DNA of 34,738 bases, taken from Gammaproteobacteria bacterium. Its GTDB lineage: Bacteria > Pseudomonadota > Gammaproteobacteria > Enterobacterales > Aeromonadaceae. Below the pieces are notes generated by a model. That model searched no databases, was not told the DNA's origin, and worked only from the letters and a program-made list of their open reading frames with translations. The translations under genes were made by a program, and so were the position numbers. This document shows, piece by piece, positions 18,156 through 27,974 of the stretch (positions within the stretch are counted from its first letter, which is position 1; every line of letters starts with the position of its first letter). The DNA is taken from the NCBI GenBank assembly GCA_018222825.1, contig JAAEZO010000013.1, positions 1 through 34,738 on the forward strand, given 5' to 3'.

Positions 18156-19424
18156 TCAGGCCTTCAGAGCCTGTTCCAGATCGGCAATGATGTCGTCGCA
18201 GTGCTCGATACCGATAGATAAACGGATCATCTCCGGCTTCACTCCGGCCTGAGCCTGCTCGGCTTCGCTCATCTGACGGTGGGTGGTGGAAGCCGGGTGA
18301 CAGGCCAGTGACTTGGCGTCACCGATGTTTACCAGCCGTTTGATGAGTTGGAGCGCATCGTAGAAACGCACGCCGGCTTCATAGCCGCCCTTGAGCCCGA
18401 ACGACAGTATGGCCGAGGGTTTGCCTTGCATGAAACGCTGGGCGCGTTCGAAGTCCGGATGGTCCGGTAGTCCGGCGTAGTTGACCCAGGCCACCTGCGG
18501 ATGATCTTTGAGAAAATTAGCCACCTTGAAGGTGTTTTCGACGTGGCGTTCCATGCGCAGCGGCAGGGTTTCCAATCCCTGCAGCAATAGAAAGGCGTTG
18601 AGCGGCGCCAGGGCGCTGCCGGTATTGCGCAGCGGTACGGTACGGGCGCGGGCAATAAAGGCGGCGGGGCCGAAGGCCTCGGTATACACCACACCGTGGT
18701 AGGCCGGCTCCGGGTTGTTGAACTGGGGGAAACGGTCCTTGTGTTCTGCCCAGGGGAAGCTGCCGCTGTCGACGATGATGCCGCCGAGCGAGTTGCCGTG
18801 ACCGCCGATGTACTTGGTGAGCGAGTGCACCACTATGTCGGCGCCGAATTCGATGGGTTTGCACAGCAGGGGGGTGGCCACTGTGTTATCCACGATCAGC
18901 GGCACGCCCTGGGCATGAGCCACATCGGCCAGGCCCTGAATGTCGGCCACGTTGCCGGCCGGGTTGCCGATGCTTTCGCAGTAGACCGCCTTGGTGTTGG
19001 CGTCGATCAGTTTGGCGATGGCTTGCGGGCTGGCGTCTTCGGCAAAGCGTACTTCTATGCCCAGGCTTGGCAGCATGTGCGCAAACAGGGTGTAGGTGCC
19101 GCCATACAGCTGTGGAGTGGTGATGATGTTGTCGCCGTTCTGGGCCAGGGTCAGAATGGCGTAATGAATGGCGGCACTGCCGGCCGAGACCACCAGACCG
19201 GCGATGCCGCCTTCCAGCGCGGCTACCCGCTGTTCCAGCACATCGTTGGTCGGGTTCATGATGCGGGTGTAGATGTTGCCCGGTACTTCCAGATTGAACA
19301 GATCGGCGCCGTGCTGGGCGCTGTCAAACTCGTAGGCCACGGTCTGATAGATAGGCACGGCCACGGATTTGGTGGTGGGGTCCGTGGTATAGCCGTGATG
19401 GACCGCCAGGGTTTCGTCTTTCAT
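18156..19424 (-). CDS. metY: O-acetylhomoserine aminocarboxypropyltransferase (sulfhydrylase)
   Basis: Cys/Met metabolism PLP enzyme; VVHSLTKYIGGHGNSLGGIIVDSG, ETLAVHHGYTTDPTTKSVAVPIYQTVAYEF typical of MetY rather than MetB/C. Confidence 0.93.
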   Translation of the reverse strand: MKDETLAVHHGYTTDPTTKSVAVPIYQTVAYEFDSAQHGADLFNLEVPGNIYTRIMNPTNDVLEQRVAALEGGIAGLVVSAGSAAIHYAILTLAQNGDNIITTPQLYGGTYTLFAHMLPSLGIEVRFAEDASPQAIAKLIDANTKAVYCESIGNPAGNVADIQGLADVAHAQGVPLIVDNTVATPLLCKPIEFGADIVVHSLTKYIGGHGNSLGGIIVDSGSFPWAEHKDRFPQFNNPEPAYHGVVYTEAFGPAAFIARARTVPLRNTGSALAPLNAFLLLQGLETLPLRMERHVENTFKVANFLKDHPQVAWVNYAGLPDHPDFERAQRFMQGKPSAILSFGLKGGYEAGVRFYDALQLIKRLVNIGDAKSLACHPASTTHRQMSEAEQAQAGVKPEMIRLSIGIEHCDDIIADLEQALKA

Positions 19425-19492
19425 CGAAAACTTTCCTTGTTATGAGGGAGGCCGTCCAATGTAGAAACTTTCATCCTGGCTGTAAAGCGGCG

Positions 19493-20860
19493 TCAGTGCG
19501 GCAATCGCACCTGCACCAGCAAGCCGCCCTGGGGATGATTGTCCAGGGTCAGCTCGCCACCGTGCTGATGAATGAGGGTGCGGGCAATGGCCAGCCCCAG
19601 GCCGATGCTGCCGTCGGTCAGATCGCGGGCCGAATCGAGCCGGGTAAAGGGTTTGAATACCTCTTCCAGCTGTTCTGGCGGTATACCTGGGCCAAAGTCT
19701 CGGATCAGTATGCGTATCTGACCCGGTTCGTCGAGCAGCCTGACTTTCACCTTGTCACCGTATTTGACGCCGTTTTCCAGCAGGTTCTGCAGGGCGCGGC
19801 GCAGGGCGGTGGAGCGACCCCGGTAGAGAATGGCGTCTCTTTCTTCCAGGCTGACATCGTGGCCGTTGTCCTGCAAATCGTCGCACAGGCTCTGTACCAG
19901 GCTGGACAGATCCAGATTCCGTACCGGCTCGGCCATGCCGTCTTCCCGGGCAAACTGCAGGGTGGCGTTGAGCATCTGTTCCATGCGCTTCAGGCCTTGC
20001 TGCAGTTTTTGCTTGTCTTCACCGTCGGGCAGAAACTCGCAGCGCAGCTGCAGGGTGGTGATGGGCGTGCGCAAATCGTGAGAAATGGCGGCCAGCATGC
20101 GGGTGCGATCGGAGACGAAGCGATCGAGTCGGTCCTGCATGCGGTTGAAGGCGGACAGGGTTTCACGAATTTCACTGGGGCCGCTTTCTTTGAGCGGCTC
20201 GGCGCTGTCTCCCCGGCCCAGTCGCTCGGCCTGGCGGGCCAGTTCTTTCAGCGGACGGGTGGTGCGCTGCAGCAGCCATATCATCAGCCCGGCCAGCAGG
20301 GCGGCGAGCAGAATAAAGGACAGGGTGGCCTTGATGGACCAGCCGGGTATTTCACGATCGTTTAATGAGGTAAAGCTCAGCCAGCGGCCGTCGTCGAGTT
20401 CGATCGCCCCGCGCAGGCGAATATCGGCCCGTCGCGGTGAATGCCGATGTCGTTGATGATCGGGTGGTGACCAGTCGGTCAGACCATGGCGGGATTCGGC
20501 GCTGATATAAATATTGAGCCGATCGGGATAGTCGAGTTTGCTCCGCACTATGCGTTCGAAGTTGCTGCTGCGCTCGTCGGGGGGCGGGGCACTGTCATCC
20601 AGCTTCAGACGCAGGGTTTCACTGCGGCTGGCGCGCAGAATTTCGGCGTGCAGGGCGGGTGGCGACTGATTGAGCAGGCTGGTAACGGCCACCAGTCGTT
20701 GCAGGGTAAAGCGGCTGTTGACCAGGCCCAGGGTTGCCTCGCGTTCCAGGCGGTAGATTTGCACCCCGGCCAGCTGGATAAGCAGCAGGGCAAACAGCGC
20801 AACCAGAATGACCTGGCCGGTCAGGCTGCCCAGCCAGTAGCGCAGTCGATCAAGCCTCAT
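19493..20860 (-). CDS. Sensor histidine kinase
   Basis: Two TMs, HAMP, H-box AISHDLRTPITTLQLR, N-box and G-boxes DFGPGIPPEQ / GIGLGLAIAR-like (GSIGLGLAIARTLI). Confidence 0.95.
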   Translation of the reverse strand: MRLDRLRYWLGSLTGQVILVALFALLLIQLAGVQIYRLEREATLGLVNSRFTLQRLVAVTSLLNQSPPALHAEILRASRSETLRLKLDDSAPPPDERSSNFERIVRSKLDYPDRLNIYISAESRHGLTDWSPPDHQRHRHSPRRADIRLRGAIELDDGRWLSFTSLNDREIPGWSIKATLSFILLAALLAGLMIWLLQRTTRPLKELARQAERLGRGDSAEPLKESGPSEIRETLSAFNRMQDRLDRFVSDRTRMLAAISHDLRTPITTLQLRCEFLPDGEDKQKLQQGLKRMEQMLNATLQFAREDGMAEPVRNLDLSSLVQSLCDDLQDNGHDVSLEERDAILYRGRSTALRRALQNLLENGVKYGDKVKVRLLDEPGQIRILIRDFGPGIPPEQLEEVFKPFTRLDSARDLTDGSIGLGLAIARTLIHQHGGELTLDNHPQGGLLVQVRLPH

Positions 20861-21575
20861 GGTGTACCTCGGCGGCGAGCATGTAGCCTCCGCCCCAGAT
20901 GGTTTTGATCAGGGTGGGATGGCGGGAGTCCGGCTCCAGCTTGCGGCGCAACCGGCTGACCAGGGTATCGATGGCCCGGTCGAAAGCCTGGGCCTCCCGG
21001 CCGCGGGCCAGATCCAGCAGCTGATCCCGGCTCAAGACCCGGTTGGGATGTTGGGTGAACACCCGCAGCAGATCGAATTCGGCGGTGCTCAGGCTGATGG
21101 TTACGCCTTGGCTGTCGATGAGTTCGCGTCGGGCCGTGTCCAGCGTCCAGTGCGCGAAGCGCAGTTGCTTCGGTGAATCGGTGACGGCAGGCTGCTCCGC
21201 CTGAGACTGACGGCGCAACACCGCCTTGATACGGGCCAGCAGTTCGCGCGGGTTGAAGGGTTTGGGCAGATAGTCGTCGGCCCCCATTTCCAGCCCGACG
21301 ATGCGGTCGGTTTCTTCACCCATGGCGGTAAGCATGATGATGGGCACCTGATTGCCCTGACCGCGTAGCTCGCGGCACAGGGTCAGGCCGTCGTCACCGG
21401 GCAGCATCAGATCCAGAATGATCAGATCGGGCAACTGACGGCTCAGGTACTGACGCATTTCCTGGCCGTCACGTACGCCTTGTACTCGATAGCCGTGCTG
21501 CTCCAGAAAACGCTTCAACAGATCGCGGATTTCTCCGTGATCGTCGACTACCAGTAAGTGTTTGCCCTTGTTCAT
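20850..21575 (-). CDS. OmpR/PhoB-family response regulator
   Basis: Receiver VVDDHGEIRDLL…LILDLMLPGDDGL, C-terminal winged helix VSRLRRKLEPDSRHPTLIKTIWGGGYML; overlaps the kinase gene. Confidence 0.95.
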   Translation of the reverse strand: MNKGKHLLVVDDHGEIRDLLKRFLEQHGYRVQGVRDGQEMRQYLSRQLPDLIILDLMLPGDDGLTLCRELRGQGNQVPIIMLTAMGEETDRIVGLEMGADDYLPKPFNPRELLARIKAVLRRQSQAEQPAVTDSPKQLRFAHWTLDTARRELIDSQGVTISLSTAEFDLLRVFTQHPNRVLSRDQLLDLARGREAQAFDRAIDTLVSRLRRKLEPDSRHPTLIKTIWGGGYMLAAEVHHEA

Positions 21576-21657
21576 GCGTTGTCCTCTCATTGTTACCGCA
21601 CCAGTATAAGCGCCTTGATTCGGGAAATAATGTCAAAGTATGGCAGCGGGCAAAGGC

Positions 21658-21672
21658 GTCACACTTTGTGAC
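21658..21672. promoter_or_regulatory. Palindrome in the divergent regulatory region
   Basis: GTCACA-CTT-TGTGAC; related TTTG(C)TGACAA at 21696-21706 and TGTCAAAG (inverse) near 21631. Confidence 0.45.
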
Positions 21673-21756
21673 AAAAAAGCCGGGCAACGACACAGTTTGC
21701 TGACAAGGAGCTGCTTTAATTGATAGCGAAACCACCACTCAGATTGAGGTCATATC

Positions 21757-22230
21757 ATGAAAACAAAACACAGTGCTCTGCTGCTCGCCGCGACCCTGCT
21801 GACGGCCCCCGTCCTGGTCAATGCCGCCTCTCATGGTGCAGAAGGCGCCGGACGTTCCGCCATGATGGAAGACTGTGACCGGGGTGACCACAGAGGCATG
21901 CATGGCCATGATCATCATGGCAAGCGAGGGCATGGCATGATGGGCGGCAAGATGATGAATGCCGAGCGGTTTGAGCAACACCTGAGCAAGCGGCTGGAAC
22001 AGCTGGATACTCCCGAGCTGAAGACCCAGTTCTTTGCCACCCAGCGTGCCCGTCTGGCTGCCGGCGAGCAGCAACAGCTGATGCATCGGATGATGGCTGA
22101 GAGCAAAGCGGCCGGCATCGAGGATGCGGAGCTGAAAGCCGCGACGCTGGAGAAAATTGCCGCCGACAGCAAGCTGAAGCAGCTGCGCCTCAAACTGAAG
22201 CAGCAGGCGCTGGACAAGCTGCAGGGCTGA
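21757..22230 (+). CDS. His/Met-rich exported protein
   Basis: Signal peptide MKTKHSALLLAATLLTAPVLVNAA, then MMEDCDRGDHRGMHGHDHHGKRGHGMMGGKMM and a helical C-terminus. Confidence 0.8.
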   Translation: MKTKHSALLLAATLLTAPVLVNAASHGAEGAGRSAMMEDCDRGDHRGMHGHDHHGKRGHGMMGGKMMNAERFEQHLSKRLEQLDTPELKTQFFATQRARLAAGEQQQLMHRMMAESKAAGIEDAELKAATLEKIAADSKLKQLRLKLKQQALDKLQG

Positions 22231-22264
22231 TATGACGTCAGTTGGCTGGTAAATAGTCTGCCAA

Positions 22265-22288
22265 TAAAGGGCGCTACGGCGCCCTTTA
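22265..22288 (+). terminator. Terminator after the His/Met-rich gene
   Basis: TAAAGGGCGC-TACG-GCGCCCTTTA. Confidence 0.75.
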
Positions 22289-22339
22289 TCGTTGCCCGCT
22301 GATCACCACAAGCGGGAACTCATGGCACCGGCCAGAGGG

Positions 22340-22813
22340 TTAGGGCGTGACATCCCTGTCTATCGGCTGCTGCAGCGAGATCAGGGTTTCGGTGGACTGA
22401 ATTTCGTCGATGGGCTGCAGCCGGTGGATCAACACCTGCTGCAGCTCGTCGATGGAGCGGGTCATCACCTTGATGAAGATGTTGTAGTGGCCGGTGGTGT
22501 AGTAGGCCTCGACCACTTCTTCCAGCTGTTCCAGCTTGGCCAGTGCCTGGGGATAGTCCCGGGCGCTTTTCAGTATGATGCCGATAAAACAACAGACATC
22601 GTAACCCAGCTTCTTGGGGTTCACCTGCACGCGGGTGCCTTCGATGATGCCCGCCTGCTTCATCTTCTCTACCCGCACATGAATGGTGCCGGGGCTGACC
22701 GAGAATCGCTTGGCCAGTTCGGCATAGGGCACGCGCGCATTTTCCATCAACGCCATCAGAATGGATTTATCCAGATTATCGATTCGATAATGAAGGTCGC
22801 TTTTTTCCATCAT
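22340..22813 (-). CDS. asnC: Lrp/AsnC-family regulator AsnC
   Basis: IDNLDKSILMALMENARVPYAELAKRFSVSPGTIHVRVEKMKQAGII; divergent from asnA. Start 22813 or 22810. Confidence 0.93.
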   Translation of the reverse strand: MMEKSDLHYRIDNLDKSILMALMENARVPYAELAKRFSVSPGTIHVRVEKMKQAGIIEGTRVQVNPKKLGYDVCCFIGIILKSARDYPQALAKLEQLEEVVEAYYTTGHYNIFIKVMTRSIDELQQVLIHRLQPIDEIQSTETLISLQQPIDRDVTP

Positions 22814-22952
22814 ATTTTGAATATCCTGCAAAAATAAGGCGGTATTTTGATGAATTTAAATTAAGTTTTCAGTTTTTGCCATTCAATGTTGAATTTAAAG
22901 TGATATTCCCTGAGTATTCATCAAAACCAATCAGCAACCTCAGGTGAATGAG

Positions 22953-23945
22953 ATGAAGCAGTCCTATATTGAACGCCAACGCCAGATCCGTTTTGTGAAG
23001 GAGTATTTCTCCGGTCAGTTGGCACAGCAGCTCAATCTGCTGGAAGTACAGGCGCCCATTCTCAGCCGTCTGGGTGACGGCATGCAGGACAACCTGTCCG
23101 GCTCTGAAAAAGCGGTACAGGTGAAGGTCAAGGCCATTCCCGCCGCTTCTTTCGAGGTGGTTCACTCTCTGGCCAAGTGGAAGCGTCACACTCTGGGACG
23201 TTTCGGTTTTGATGCGGGTGAAGGCATTTACACCCACATGAAGGCGCTGCGCCCGGATGAGGATCGTCTTAGCCCCATTCACTCCGTCTATGTGGATCAG
23301 TGGGACTGGGAGCAGGTGATGTCGGCGCAGGACCGGGATGTGGATTTTCTGGTCGGTACCGTTAACCGCATCTATGGCGCCATCAAGCGTACCGAGCAGG
23401 CGGCCGCCGCCGAATTCGGCCTGACGCCCTTCCTGCCCGAGCAGATTCAGGTGTTGCATGCCGAAGAGCTGCTGACCCGTTATCCGGATCTGGATGCCAA
23501 GGGCCGTGAACGTGCCATCGCCAAAGAACTGGGTGCGGTATTCCTGGTCGGCATCGGTGGCAAACTCAGCCACGGCGACATTCACGATGTGCGCGCCCCG
23601 GACTACGACGACTGGTCCAGTGCAGGTAAAGACGGTCTGGCCGGCCTGAACGGCGATATCCTGGTGTGGAACCCGGTACTGGAAGACGCCTTCGAAATTT
23701 CCTCTATGGGTATTCGGGTCGATCAGGAAGCATTGCGCCGCCAGCTGGCGCTGACCGGTCACGAAGACCGTGCCGGCCAGGAATGGCACCAGGCCCTGCT
23801 GGCCGGTGAACTGCCCCAGACCATCGGTGGTGGTATCGGTCAGTCTCGTCTTGCCATGCTGCTGCTGCAACTGTCGCACATCGGTCAGGTGCAGTGTGGC
23901 GTGTGGCCTGCCGAGCTGAGCGAGTCGGTTGACGGCCTGCTGTAA
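22953..23945 (+). CDS. asnA: Aspartate--ammonia ligase
   Basis: [50 protein letters not shown]; AsnA along the full length. Confidence 0.97.
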   Translation: MKQSYIERQRQIRFVKEYFSGQLAQQLNLLEVQAPILSRLGDGMQDNLSGSEKAVQVKVKAIPAASFEVVHSLAKWKRHTLGRFGFDAGEGIYTHMKALRPDEDRLSPIHSVYVDQWDWEQVMSAQDRDVDFLVGTVNRIYGAIKRTEQAAAAEFGLTPFLPEQIQVLHAEELLTRYPDLDAKGRERAIAKELGAVFLVGIGGKLSHGDIHDVRAPDYDDWSSAGKDGLAGLNGDILVWNPVLEDAFEISSMGIRVDQEALRRQLALTGHEDRAGQEWHQALLAGELPQTIGGGIGQSRLAMLLLQLSHIGQVQCGVWPAELSESVDGLL

Positions 23946-23967
23946 TCTACGGCCAGGGCACACAGCG

Positions 23968-23995
23968 AAAAGGGAACCCTCGGGTTCCCTTTTTC
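23968..23995. terminator. Terminator between asnA and the CBS gene
   Basis: AAAAGGGAACCC-TCG-GGTTCCCTTTTT. Confidence 0.88.
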
Positions 23996-24014
23996 GTATT
24001 CCACCATTCGGTAT

Positions 24015-24422
24015 TCAGTAACTGATGGAGCAGTTTTGCAGCTGTTTGTTGAGGAACAGCATGACCTGATGGCGGGTGACGATACCGGTGACCTTGCCAT
24101 CTTCTACCACCGGATAGAGTTTGGGCTTGGCGCCGCCCATGATGCGAGCCAGCTCGAATACATCGGCATCGGGGGTCACGGTCAACGGATCTTTACGCAT
24201 CAGATCATTGACCGTGACTCTGTTATCACAGTGATAGCTGGCGTTGATCAGCTTGGGAATGCAGTCCTGCTCGGAAAGAAACCCGACAATCTGCCGTTGC
24301 GAGTCGACCACCGGCAGGCCGCTCAACTCGGATTCCAGCAATCGGTCAAGGGCTTCCGTGATCGGCATCTCGGCTCTCAGTAACGGCAGGCTGTGCCGCA
24401 TTATTTCACTTACTGTTGCCAT
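24015..24422 (-). CDS. CBS-domain protein
   Basis: Two CBS repeats (PITEALDRLLESELSGLPVVDSQRQIVGFLSEQD; MGGAKPKLYPVVEDGKVTGIVTRHQVM); SD AGGAG before ATG 24422. Confidence 0.88.
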   Translation of the reverse strand: MATVSEIMRHSLPLLRAEMPITEALDRLLESELSGLPVVDSQRQIVGFLSEQDCIPKLINASYHCDNRVTVNDLMRKDPLTVTPDADVFELARIMGGAKPKLYPVVEDGKVTGIVTRHQVMLFLNKQLQNCSISY

Positions 24423-24648
24423 CGCCATTCTCCTTTTATTGCTCATAAACTGAGTGTGGCATTGTTACGCCCGGTAAGCCAATAGGTACAGCCTGAACCA
24501 TTGATAGCCAGGATTCTACCGTTGCAAATACAGCGGCCAGGCGTTGGCATGAACAATATGCCTTGGGGAGCGTTTTTGTTTCTGTAGTCTGCGTTTGGGG
24601 GCATTTTTGTTATCCTGCCCTGCCGATAACCGATTGAGTGTATGGATA

Positions 24649-26088
24649 ATGTCTAACGGGGTCAGGGGATTCGCCCCCCGCTCTTTACTACAACTGGTAC
24701 TGATTGCCTTTTCGCTGGTGTTGCTGCCGCTGATCCTGCTGGTTATTCAGAATGGCCGCAGCCTGGACCGGGTTAATCTGCTGGCGCAGGACGGGATTGA
24801 AAGCGCGGTTATCGATACCCGGCGCGCCTCCGACATGAACGACCTTGCCCTTGAAATGGAGCGCGCTATCCGCCGTTATGCGGTATTGGGCGATCCGGAG
24901 CTACGCCACTCTTATCTTCGGTTGCTGGAACGCTATCGGCTGGAGCTGGAGCAATTGCTGCTGGGTATCGATGGCGGCACCCTCGGCGATTCGTTACAAC
25001 ATCAGCTGGTCGATTTGGTGGATCTGGCCCAGGCCAGCAGTGAGCAAATTCGTGAACGGGTAGAGCTGTTCAATGCCTTCAACCGCGACACCCTGGCGCT
25101 GGACCAGCTGACCCGGGCGCAGATTGACGGACGCATCGAGCAGTTGCGTGAGCATGTGATACAGGTACGCCAGCAGCTGTGGATGCTGAGTGCGGCCCTG
25201 GGCGGAGCCAGTCTGTTGCTGGTGCTGCTGTTTACCTACCTCATTATTCGCCCGGTGCGACAGCTGGAGCGGCGTATTCTCAGCCTGGGTGCCGGGGTCG
25301 AGCCGGAAGAAAGGCCGGTACGGGGGCCGGCAGAACTGGTGGCGCTGGGCGACAAGCTGCAGTGGCTGCATCAGCGCCTGCGCGAACTGGAAGCCCAAAA
25401 GCTGCAGTTCTTGCGTCATCTGTCGCACGAACTTAAAACGCCGCTGGCCAGTCTCAGAGAGGGCGCCGACCTGTTGCTGGAACGAGTGACCGGCCCTCTG
25501 ACCGACGAACAGGCAGAAATCTGCGAGCTACTGGTTCATAACAGCTTTCGTCTGCAGGGGCTGATCGAACAGCTGCTCGATTACAACCGCATTCAGCAGG
25601 TGCAGGTCTATCAGGAGCCGGTGACGGTGCAGCCATTGCTGGAGCAAAGCCTGGAGGCCCATCGGCTGACCATAGAGAACAAGCGCTTACAGGTCAGCCT
25701 GGCGCTGAATGACGCATGCCCGCTGGCAGACCGGCACCTGCTCAAGCTGGTGTTGGATAATCTGATTTCCAATGCGGTAAATTACGCCGATGTGGCGGGT
25801 TTGCTGCGGGTAGAATCCCGAATCGACGCCGAAGATTATGTGCTGACGGTCGCCAACACCGGTCAGCCAATACCGGAGCGGGACAGAGAGCGTATTTTCG
25901 AACCGTTCGTACAGGGCAGTCAGGTGCGAAAAGGGGTGCTCAAGGGGTCCGGTATCGGGCTGAGTATCGCGCGGGAGGCCGCCGTCAGCATGGGCGGCCG
26001 CCTGATATTGAATACCACCATGGCAGAGCTGGTTTGTTTTGAACTGACTCTGCCCAAAAGTAAAGATCAAGGAACAAGAGATGACTAG
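24649..26088 (+). CDS. glrK: Sensor histidine kinase GlrK (QseE)
   Basis: TM-periplasmic-TM-HAMP, H-box FLRHLSHELKTPLASLREGADLL; gene order glrK-qseG-glrR. Confidence 0.9.
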   Translation: MSNGVRGFAPRSLLQLVLIAFSLVLLPLILLVIQNGRSLDRVNLLAQDGIESAVIDTRRASDMNDLALEMERAIRRYAVLGDPELRHSYLRLLERYRLELEQLLLGIDGGTLGDSLQHQLVDLVDLAQASSEQIRERVELFNAFNRDTLALDQLTRAQIDGRIEQLREHVIQVRQQLWMLSAALGGASLLLVLLFTYLIIRPVRQLERRILSLGAGVEPEERPVRGPAELVALGDKLQWLHQRLRELEAQKLQFLRHLSHELKTPLASLREGADLLLERVTGPLTDEQAEICELLVHNSFRLQGLIEQLLDYNRIQQVQVYQEPVTVQPLLEQSLEAHRLTIENKRLQVSLALNDACPLADRHLLKLVLDNLISNAVNYADVAGLLRVESRIDAEDYVLTVANTGQPIPERDRERIFEPFVQGSQVRKGVLKGSGIGLSIAREAAVSMGGRLILNTTMAELVCFELTLPKSKDQGTRDD

Positions 26089-26575
26089 AGTCTGGTGTTG
26101 CGGTGTGCTGGCATTGATGTTGTCCGGCTGTTCACTGCCTTTTTCGCTGCCTTATCAACAGAAAATCGATGCGGTCTGGAGTACGGGGTCCGACAGTCGG
26201 GAATTGCATGGCTGGCTGCAACTGTCGGCCGAGATGATGGACAGTGGTGAAAATACGCGTCAGCAAGCGTTGCAGCAACTGCAGAAAATGCCTGCCGGTA
26301 ACGAGTTGAAACTGGCCCTGTGGCTGAGTCATCCCCGGGCCAGCATCAGCCAGCGACAGCAGGCGCAGCAGCTGTTCAAGCAACATCTGCCGGCGGTGAA
26401 CACTCGGTTGCAGCAATTTTTTGGTGCCTATCAGAGCTATAATCAGGAGCTGTTGACCCTCAACCGGCAACTGGCGGAACGTCAGCAACATATCAATACC
26501 CTGACCCGCAAACTGAACGAGCTGGCCAGCATCGATCAGCAAATCAACGAACGTAAATTCCGAGAGACGCCATGA
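26081..26575 (+). CDS. qseG: QseG-like lipoprotein
   Basis: Lipobox (LMLSGCS), helical Gln-rich protein located between glrK and glrR with overlapping ends. Confidence 0.8.
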   Translation: MTRVWCCGVLALMLSGCSLPFSLPYQQKIDAVWSTGSDSRELHGWLQLSAEMMDSGENTRQQALQQLQKMPAGNELKLALWLSHPRASISQRQQAQQLFKQHLPAVNTRLQQFFGAYQSYNQELLTLNRQLAERQQHINTLTRKLNELASIDQQINERKFRETP

Positions 26576-27915
26576 AGCGCAAAGCCAGAATACTGCTGGT
26601 AGACGATGATGTCAGCCTGCTGAAGCTGTTGGGGCTGCGCCTGAAGAGCGAAGGCTTCGAGGTGAGCACGGCGGCGAGCGGCGCCGAGGCGCTGGAATGG
26701 CTGGAGCAGGAGCGGCCCGATCTGGTACTGAGTGATCTGCGTATGGATGGCATGGATGGCCTGGCGCTGTTCGACCGCATTCAGCGTCAGCATGTGGGGC
26801 TGCCGGTGGTGATCATGACGGCGCACGGCTCCATTACCGACGCGGTGACCGCCACCCGCTCCGGGGTGTTCGGTTTTCTGACCAAGCCCATCGACAAGGA
26901 AGCCTTGCGCAAGACCATCAACGAAGCGCTGTCGGTATCCTTGCCGGCGATGGAAGACGACTGGCAGCAAAGCATCATGACCCGCAGTCCGACCATGGTG
27001 GCCTTGCTGGAACAGGCCCGGCGCATGGCCCCGCTGGATATCAGCGTGATGCTGACCGGGCCTTCCGGCTCGGGCAAGGCATTGATGGCCGAGGTATTGC
27101 ACGATGCCAGCCCACGGCGGGATTACCCTTTTATTGCCCTTAATTGCGGCGCCATGACCGAGCAGTTGCTGGAGTCCGAACTGTTCGGCCATGTCAAAGA
27201 CGCCTTCGACGGCGCCATTTCCGATCATCCGGGCGTTTTTCTCGCCGCTCAGGGCGGAACCCTGTTGCTGGAAGAAGTGGGTGAGCTGTCGTCGACGCTG
27301 CAGATAAAACTGTTGCGGGCACTGGAGCAGCAGCAGGTGCGGCCACTGGGGGCCACGCGCAGCATCAAGACCGATGTGCGGGTGCTGTCTTCCACCAATC
27401 GGGATCTGGTCTCCGCCATGGAGCAGGGCGCCTTTCGGGAAGATCTGTTTTATCGACTCAATGTGGTGAACCTGAGCCTGCCGGCGTTGCAGCAAAGACC
27501 CGAAGATATTCCGCTGCTGGCGCGCCATGCGCTGGATCAGCTCAGGCAACGTCAGTCCACCCAGGTGACCGGTTTTGCTCCCGAGGCGCTGTCGATGCTG
27601 GCGGCGGCAAGCTGGCCGGGTAATGTGCGGCAATTGCTGAATGTGGTAGAGCAGGCGGTGGCGCTGGCTTCGGCCCCGGTCATCGGCCCGCAGCTGATTG
27701 AAAACATACTGGCGGGCAGCGGCGAACAGTTTCCTACCTTCAACGAGGCCAGGGCCGAGTTTGAACGCTTGTATCTGCACAAGATACTGCGCATGACCGA
27801 GGGCAATGTGAGCCAGGCGGCAGCGCTTGCCGGACGCAACCGGACCGACTTCTACAAGCTGCTCAACCGACACGGTATCGAGGCTGGCACTTACAAAGAA
27901 AAAAACAGGGAATGA
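26572..27915 (+). CDS. glrR: Response regulator GlrR (QseF) with AAA+ sigma54-activator-like domain and atypical motifs
   Basis: Receiver LVDDDVSLLKLLGLRL; AAA+ GPSGSGKA; SWPGNVRQLLNVVEQ; HTH GNVSQAAALAGRNRTDFYKLL. The GAFTGA position reads DAFDGA. Confidence 0.9.
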   Translation: MKRKARILLVDDDVSLLKLLGLRLKSEGFEVSTAASGAEALEWLEQERPDLVLSDLRMDGMDGLALFDRIQRQHVGLPVVIMTAHGSITDAVTATRSGVFGFLTKPIDKEALRKTINEALSVSLPAMEDDWQQSIMTRSPTMVALLEQARRMAPLDISVMLTGPSGSGKALMAEVLHDASPRRDYPFIALNCGAMTEQLLESELFGHVKDAFDGAISDHPGVFLAAQGGTLLLEEVGELSSTLQIKLLRALEQQQVRPLGATRSIKTDVRVLSSTNRDLVSAMEQGAFREDLFYRLNVVNLSLPALQQRPEDIPLLARHALDQLRQRQSTQVTGFAPEALSMLAAASWPGNVRQLLNVVEQAVALASAPVIGPQLIENILAGSGEQFPTFNEARAEFERLYLHKILRMTEGNVSQAAALAGRNRTDFYKLLNRHGIEAGTYKEKNRE

Positions 27916-27974
27916 AAGATTTATACACTTCACTCGCTCTTTGTACCCAATAAGCCAGTAACCACGGATTTCAC

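Noticed and set aside
17411-18190. 259-aa plus-strand ORF overlapping argO in another frame
   Set aside because: Frame-shifted shadow of argO with Gly/Arg-rich low-complexity translation; the LysE-family frame at 17424 is clearly the coding one.
22869-23963. 364-aa minus-strand ORF antisense to asnA
   Set aside because: asnA is unambiguous on the plus strand; the reverse translation shows no family features.
24447-24648. Possible GlmY-like sRNA or -24/-12 sigma54 promoter upstream of glrK, as in E. coli
   Set aside because: TTGGCATGAACAATATGCC has GG and GC 12 bp apart rather than the required 10 bp, and I see no recognisable GlmY sequence; not supportable by eye.
26536-27933. 465-aa minus-strand ORF antisense to glrR
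   Set aside because: Shadow ORF; the sense strand encodes a clear AAA+ response regulator with no coding signal on the reverse.
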